Below, piece by piece: positions 21,343 through 25,318 of a stretch of DNA of 25,318 bases. The translations under genes and the position numbers were made by a program. Origin of the DNA: Kytococcus schroeteri (GTDB lineage: Bacteria; Actinomycetota; Actinomycetes; Actinomycetales; Dermatophilaceae); contig NZ_PKIZ01000024.1 of assembly GCF_002847825.1 (NCBI RefSeq), positions 1 to 25,318 of the forward strand, written 5' to 3'. Position 1 is the stretch's first letter, and each line of letters opens with the position of its first letter. Under the pieces are notes generated by a model, which saw only the letters and a list, made by a program, of their open reading frames with translations, was not told the DNA's origin and made no database searches.

Positions 21343-22803
21343 TCAGGACAGGACGAAGTCCTCCGGTCGTCCGCGCAGCAGCCGGAGGAGGTCGCGGCGC
21401 AGTCCCGGCCACATGACCGCCTGCGGGTCGGGCACCAGCCCGGCGCGGCGCTGCAGGTCCGTCACACGACGCTCCCAGGCCTCGACCGCCCGGGGGGTGG
21501 CCACCACCCGCCGGGCGTCGCTGGACACCAGGGTGCGCACGAGCCGGGCGACCAGCGCGGCGCGTGCCCCGTGCAGGGCGGCGTCACCGCCCACCGGGAG
21601 GTCGGAGGCGGGGCCGTGGGTGACGAACAGGTTGGGCACGCGGCCGAGCGTGCCCAGGTGCGGAGCCCAGTCGGCCAGGAGGCCGCCGTCGGCGGCGTCG
21701 AGTCCCTCGATGCCGGCGCCCGGGCCCACCGGGTGCGCGCCGGTGGCCAGCACGAGGGCGTCCACGCGGTGACGGGTTCCCTGGACGTCCACCACGGCAT
21801 CGGGGGCGATACGGTGCACGGCGGTGCGGTGCAGCGTGATGCCCCCTGCGGCCACCTGCTCGAACCACGCCTCGGACCGCACGGTGCCGCGCGAGAGCGG
21901 CGAGGAGGCGTGGTGCAGCTCCACCGCCTCGGGGTCCAGGTGCTGTCGGGCCAGGGCGGTGGAGGCCTGCATCGCGCGCTGCCACGGCAGCGGGGTGGGG
22001 TCCAGGGCGCCCTCGGCGAGTGCCCACGGCACGCGGGCGGCCGGCGGCAGACCTGTGCGGACCACGCGGCCCACGTCGCGGAGTCGCTGCCCGGCGGCGT
22101 CCACGCGGCGGTTGCTCGTCCAGAGGTCCACCGGGTCGGCGTCGGGGCGCTCGGGCAGCACCCAGGGCTGCCCGGGGGAGAAGACCAGCACGTCCGCGCC
22201 CTGCTCGGCCAGCGCAGCGGCGGTGTGCACGTGCTCGGTGGCCGAGAGGTGGCCGGCCGCAGGGGACCGGCCGTCCACGCCGGGGGCCAGGACGGCCACA
22301 CGACGCCCGGCGAGGTCCAGGTCGGACTGCCACACGTGCGTGTGCAGCAGGGGCCCCTCGAAGGCGTCGGTGCCGCGCACCTCGGGCACCACCGGTTCGC
22401 CCTCGTGCCCCGTGGCCAGCACCAGGGCCCGGGCGTGCAGCTGGCTCCCGGAGGCCAGGGTGAGGGTCCACGAGCCGTCGGACTGCTGCGCGGCGCGGGT
22501 CACCCGGTCGTGCACCAGCTTCTGCCCGATGCCGGCCCACGCCCCCACCCGCTGCAGGTAGCCCACCATCGCCGGGGCGGAGGGGGAGCGCTCGGCGGGG
22601 GTGCGGTCGCGGTGGCGCAGGGTGGACTCGCTGAGCGAGCCGCGGCTGCGGGCGCCGGGGTCGTGGCGGTCGAGCCACCGGCCACCCACCGCCCCGCGCT
22701 CGTCCACCACCACCACGTCGCGCACGCCTGCGCGGGCCAGGGCGTCCACCACGGCCACGCCGGCGAAGCCCGCACCCACGACGGCGACCGCGTACGGGGT
22801 CAT
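21343..22803 (-). CDS. FAD-dependent oxidoreductase, Baeyer-Villiger monooxygenase-like
   Basis: A 486-residue flavoprotein. The N-terminal FAD-binding Rossmann motif is GAGFAG (10-15), and VVVDERGAVGGRW (31-43) fits the flavin monooxygenase family. FEGPLLHTHVWQ (148-159) matches the BVMO fingerprint FxGxxxHxxxW with Gln in place of the final Pro/Asp. VLATGHEG (128-135) and VLATGAHP later are the expected ATG motifs. The second dinucleotide motif, where NADPH should bind, reads VLAPGVDGRSPAAG (171-184) and lacks a clean GxGxxG/A. NADPH use is therefore uncertain. The start ATG overlaps the upstream exonuclease stop by 4 bp, so the two are translationally coupled. The substrate is unknown. Confidence 0.88.
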   Translation of the reverse strand: MTPYAVAVVGAGFAGVAVVDALARAGVRDVVVVDERGAVGGRWLDRHDPGARSRGSLSESTLRHRDRTPAERSPSAPAMVGYLQRVGAWAGIGQKLVHDRVTRAAQQSDGSWTLTLASGSQLHARALVLATGHEGEPVVPEVRGTDAFEGPLLHTHVWQSDLDLAGRRVAVLAPGVDGRSPAAGHLSATEHVHTAAALAEQGADVLVFSPGQPWVLPERPDADPVDLWTSNRRVDAAGQRLRDVGRVVRTGLPPAARVPWALAEGALDPTPLPWQRAMQASTALARQHLDPEAVELHHASSPLSRGTVRSEAWFEQVAAGGITLHRTAVHRIAPDAVVDVQGTRHRVDALVLATGAHPVGPGAGIEGLDAADGGLLADWAPHLGTLGRVPNLFVTHGPASDLPVGGDAALHGARAALVARLVRTLVSSDARRVVATPRAVEAWERRVTDLQRRAGLVPDPQAVMWPGLRRDLLRLLRGRPEDFVLS

Positions 22804-23639
22804 GCGCGTGTCCCGGCCTCGGAGCCGCCCAGCTCCACCACCACGGGGGCATGGTCGCTGGCGCCCTTGCCCTTGCGCTCCTCACGGTCCACGAACGCGC
22901 CCGTCACGAGCTCGGCGAAGGAGGGCGAGCCCAGGGCGAAGTCGATGCGCATGCCCTGGCGCTTGGGGAAGCGCAGCTGCTGGTAGTCCCAGTAGGTGTA
23001 CGTGTCGGTCTCGGTGTGCGGGCGCACCACGTCCACCAGCCCGGCCTGCTCGAGGGCCCCGAACGCCTCACGCTCTGGCGGGGTCACGTGGGTGAGCCCC
23101 TCGAAGGCCGCGATGTCCCACACGTCGGTGTCCAGCGGGGCCACGTTGAAGTCGCCCATGAGCACCAGCGGGGTCTCCTCGGCGGCCCACTGCCCGGCGT
23201 GGCCGGCCAGGGTGTGCAGCCAGCGCAGCTTGTAGTCCATGTGCGGGTGGCCGATCTCGCGGCCGTTGGGCACGTAGAGGCTCCACAGGCGGACGCGGGG
23301 CACGGCGGTGCCGTCCTCGCGCGTGCCACCGCCGACCGTGGCGCCCAGGGCGCGGGCCTCCACCACGGGCTCGTCGTCACCCCAGCCGGGCTGCTCGGGG
23401 AAGGCGACGGTCACGTCCTGCAGGCCCACCCGGGAGGCGATGGCCACGCCGTTCCACTGGTTGAGGCCGTGGAAGGCGATCTCGTAGCCCAGCTCGTCGA
23501 AGCGCTCGCGCGGGAACTTGTCGTCCTTGACCTTGGTCTCCTGGAGGGCCAGGACGTCCACGTCGTGACGCTTGAGGAAGTCCGCCACCCGGTCGATCCG
23601 GGCACGGAGGGAGTTGACGTTCCAGGTAGCGATGCGCAC
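22800..23639 (-). CDS. xthA: Exodeoxyribonuclease III (AP endonuclease family)
   Basis: A 279-residue exonuclease III, which incises abasic sites and trims 3' ends in base-excision repair. All family residues are visible: Asn7 (TWNVNSLRAR), Glu34 (ALQETKV), Tyr122 (LYVPNGRE), Asp163 and Asn165 (MGDFNVAP), RIDF (231-234), and Asp262-His263 (GASDHAPV). Length and order match the family. I chose the GTG at 23639, directly giving VRIATWNVNS, since upstream in-frame sequence is not conserved family sequence; no strong ribosome site is visible. It overlaps the flavoprotein start (ATGA). It is divergent from the SDR-pyrE pair, with a 58-bp gap for both promoters. Confidence 0.95.
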   Translation of the reverse strand: MRIATWNVNSLRARIDRVADFLKRHDVDVLALQETKVKDDKFPRERFDELGYEIAFHGLNQWNGVAIASRVGLQDVTVAFPEQPGWGDDEPVVEARALGATVGGGTREDGTAVPRVRLWSLYVPNGREIGHPHMDYKLRWLHTLAGHAGQWAAEETPLVLMGDFNVAPLDTDVWDIAAFEGLTHVTPPEREAFGALEQAGLVDVVRPHTETDTYTYWDYQQLRFPKRQGMRIDFALGSPSFAELVTGAFVDREERKGKGASDHAPVVVELGGSEAGTRA

Positions 23640-23697
23640 GGGGTCACTGTAGGTGAGCAGGTGTGCGTGGCCGGACCTCGTGGTGGAGACTGCCCCC

Positions 23698-24621
23698 ATG
23701 GACACCGCACCCGCCCCCACCCCGCGTCCGATGGCGCTGATCACCGGCGCCTCATCCGGCATCGGCAAGGAGTACGCCACCCAGCTGGCCGCCAAGGGCT
23801 ACGGCATCGTGCTCGTGGCCCGCGACCGTCAGCGCCTGGAGGCGCTGGCCGTGCACCTGGGCACCCACTTCGGCGTGCCCACCGAGGTGCTCACCGCCGA
23901 CCTCTCGCAGCGTCAGGACATGGAGCGCGTGGTGCGCCGCCTGGAGCAGGACGAGGACGCCGTGGAGGTGCTCGTCAACAACGCCGGCTACGGGCTGGGC
24001 ACGGCCTTCCTCGCCTCGGAGATCGAGGACGAGGAGGACGCCCTGGCGGTCATGGTGCGCGCGGTGATGGTGCTCAGCCAGGCCGCCGCGCGCCGCATGG
24101 TGGCCGACGGCCACGGCATCGTCATCAACGTCTCGTCGGTGGCCGGGTGGCTGCCGTACGGCACGTACGGCGCCGCCAAGGCGTGGGTGCGCACCTTCAC
24201 CGAGGGCCTGGCGATGGAGCTGCGCGGAACGGGCGTGCACGTGCAGGCGCTGGCGCCGGGGCTGACCCACACCGAGTTCCACCAGCGGATGGGGGAGGAG
24301 TTCGCCGGCGCGCCGGAGTGGGCCTGGCTGCACCCCGACCAGGTGGTGCGCGAGTCCCTCGAGGCGGTGGGCTCCCGCGAGGTGACCTGCGTGCCGGGCC
24401 TGCCGTACAAGGTGGCCGCCCTGGTGCTGCCCCGCCTGCCGCGCCGGGTGGTCATGGCGCTCTCGGCCAAGGTGGACGAGCAGGAGCGCGCCCTGCGGGG
24501 GCGGGCGCGCCGGGTGGTCTCCTCCTCCCAGGCGCCGGAGCCGGCGCGAGCGGGAGCGGTGGACGCGGGAGCGACGACCTCGGAGGCCGACGAGGACGCC
24601 TCGGTACCCTCCGACGCATGA
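23698..24621 (+). CDS. SDR-family oxidoreductase (DltE/YqjQ-like)
   Basis: A 307-residue short-chain dehydrogenase. It has the cofactor motif TGASSGIG (16-23), followed by an Arg-rich loop (VARDRQRLE, suggesting NADP(H)), NNAG (94-97) and catalytic Ser146/147 (NVSSVAG), Tyr157 and Lys161 (YGAAK). The C-terminal 50 residues (about 255 on: VLPRLPRRVVMALSAKV) contain a hydrophobic segment and a charged, low-complexity tail. This type acts on unknown hydrophobic or acyl substrates. I chose the ATG at 23698 (TGGAG upstream); 23731 is a possible later start. Its stop overlaps the pyrE start (ATGA), so the two genes are co-translated. Confidence 0.92.
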   Translation: MDTAPAPTPRPMALITGASSGIGKEYATQLAAKGYGIVLVARDRQRLEALAVHLGTHFGVPTEVLTADLSQRQDMERVVRRLEQDEDAVEVLVNNAGYGLGTAFLASEIEDEEDALAVMVRAVMVLSQAAARRMVADGHGIVINVSSVAGWLPYGTYGAAKAWVRTFTEGLAMELRGTGVHVQALAPGLTHTEFHQRMGEEFAGAPEWAWLHPDQVVRESLEAVGSREVTCVPGLPYKVAALVLPRLPRRVVMALSAKVDEQERALRGRARRVVSSSQAPEPARAGAVDAGATTSEADEDASVPSDA

Positions 24622-25172
24622 CGACCACCTCGCAGTCCGCCCGCACCCTCGCCGAGACCATCGCCTCCGACGCCGTCGTGCACGGAAAGGTGACGCTCTC
24701 CTCCGGCAAGGAGGCCGACTACTACGTGGACCTGCGCCGGGTCACCCTCTCCGGCAGCGCCGCCCCGCTGGTGGGCGCGGTGATGCTGGAGCTCACCGAG
24801 GACCTCGAGTTCGACGCCGTCGGCGGCCTCACCATGGGCGCCGACCCGGTGGCCACCGCGATGCTGCACGCCGCCGCCGCGCAGGGCCGCCAGCTGGACG
24901 CCTTCGTGGTGCGCAAGGCGGGCAAGGCCCACGGCCTGCAGCAGCGCATCGAGGGACCGTCGATCGCCGGTCGGCGCGTGCTCGTGGTGGAGGACACCTC
25001 GACCACCGGCAACTCGCCGCTCACCGCCGTGGAGGCCGTCCGCGAGGCGGGCGCCGAGGTGGTGGCCGTCGCGGTCATCGTGGACCGTTCCTCGGGGGCG
25101 GCCGAGGTCATCCAGGAGGCCGGGGTGGAGTACCGGGCGGCGCTGGGGCTCTCCGACATCGGCTTGGCCTGA
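24618..25172 (+). CDS. pyrE: Orotate phosphoribosyltransferase
   Basis: A 184-residue type I phosphoribosyltransferase that converts orotate and PRPP to orotidine 5'-phosphate in pyrimidine synthesis. The PRPP-binding loop VLVVEDTSTTGNS lies at 121-133. The flexible catalytic loop is FVVRKAGKAHGLQQ (96-109), and the N-terminal HGKVTLSSGKEADYYVDLRR (22-41) is typical of actinobacterial PyrE. The start overlaps the SDR stop by 4 bp. No other pyr gene is visible in the window. Confidence 0.96.
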   Translation: MTTTSQSARTLAETIASDAVVHGKVTLSSGKEADYYVDLRRVTLSGSAAPLVGAVMLELTEDLEFDAVGGLTMGADPVATAMLHAAAAQGRQLDAFVVRKAGKAHGLQQRIEGPSIAGRRVLVVEDTSTTGNSPLTAVEAVREAGAEVVAVAVIVDRSSGAAEVIQEAGVEYRAALGLSDIGLA

Positions 25173-25318
25173 GGCCGCCGCCGGACGGCGGATCCGAACG
25201 GAATCGTTACCGCGCGGGCGTGATTCAGGCCACGCGCCCGCCTAGGTGTTCTCGGTCATCAGGTTGGTGACAGTCGGCTGGTGGGTGGGAGTCCTCTCAG
25301 GGCGCTGTGGCCGCGGTC
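25173..25318. other. Intergenic end of window; two small hairpins, no gene seen
   Basis: A 6-bp stem (25175-25180 with 25186-25191) directly follows the pyrE stop. A second structure at about 25217-25243 has 7-9 bp arms (GCGGGCG with CGCCCGC). Either could terminate pyrE. I see no supported coding start or RNA gene in the remaining bases. Confidence 0.4.

Overview
This is high-GC DNA from an actinobacterium. The dnaK-grpE-dnaJ-hspR operon order, HspR-type (HAIR) operators and secreted subtilases with cell-wall-binding type 2 (CWB2) repeats suggest a Micrococcales-like organism (inference; no marker here fixes the genus).

Layout. Positions 1-1130 are an insertion-sequence graveyard: the end of an ISL3-type transposase abuts a decayed IS3-type orfA/orfB, next to a second degenerate IS3-type orfA fragment. 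A degenerate HAIR operator (1276-1296) precedes dnaK-grpE-dnaJ-hspR (1383-5606), with two strong hairpins between dnaK and grpE. A minus-strand block (5611-15244) then encodes a 43-aa protein, a lipoprotein made of a Ser/Pro linker and a free-standing subtilase propeptide-like (I9) domain, and three secreted S8 proteases, each with a C-terminal CWB2 triplet. The last two proteases are a tandem duplication. A perfect-arm HAIR (15457-15477) precedes clpB (15555-18131), so the protease block lies between two HspR-regulated cytoplasmic chaperone loci.

The most unusual part is 18215-19605. Two roughly 177-bp arrays, each of five 26-bp palindromic units centred on GCACCGGTGC with the same 40-40-31-40 bp spacing, flank one intact DUF559 (Vsr/PD-(D/E)XK-like nuclease fold) gene. 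The arrays are in direct orientation, and their right-hand 105 bp differ at only two positions.

The remainder holds an SDR oxidoreductase, an ABC-exporter relic with an internal deletion and a frameshift, a Baeyer-Villiger-like flavoprotein overlapping an exodeoxyribonuclease III gene, and a second SDR overlapping pyrE. The last 146 bp hold no gene I can support.

Functionally, DnaK/GrpE/DnaJ and ClpB form the disaggregation system, with HspR as the expected common repressor. The secreted proteases and I9 lipoprotein look like an envelope proteolysis module. The nuclease-palindrome cassette and the metabolic genes appear unconnected to either.
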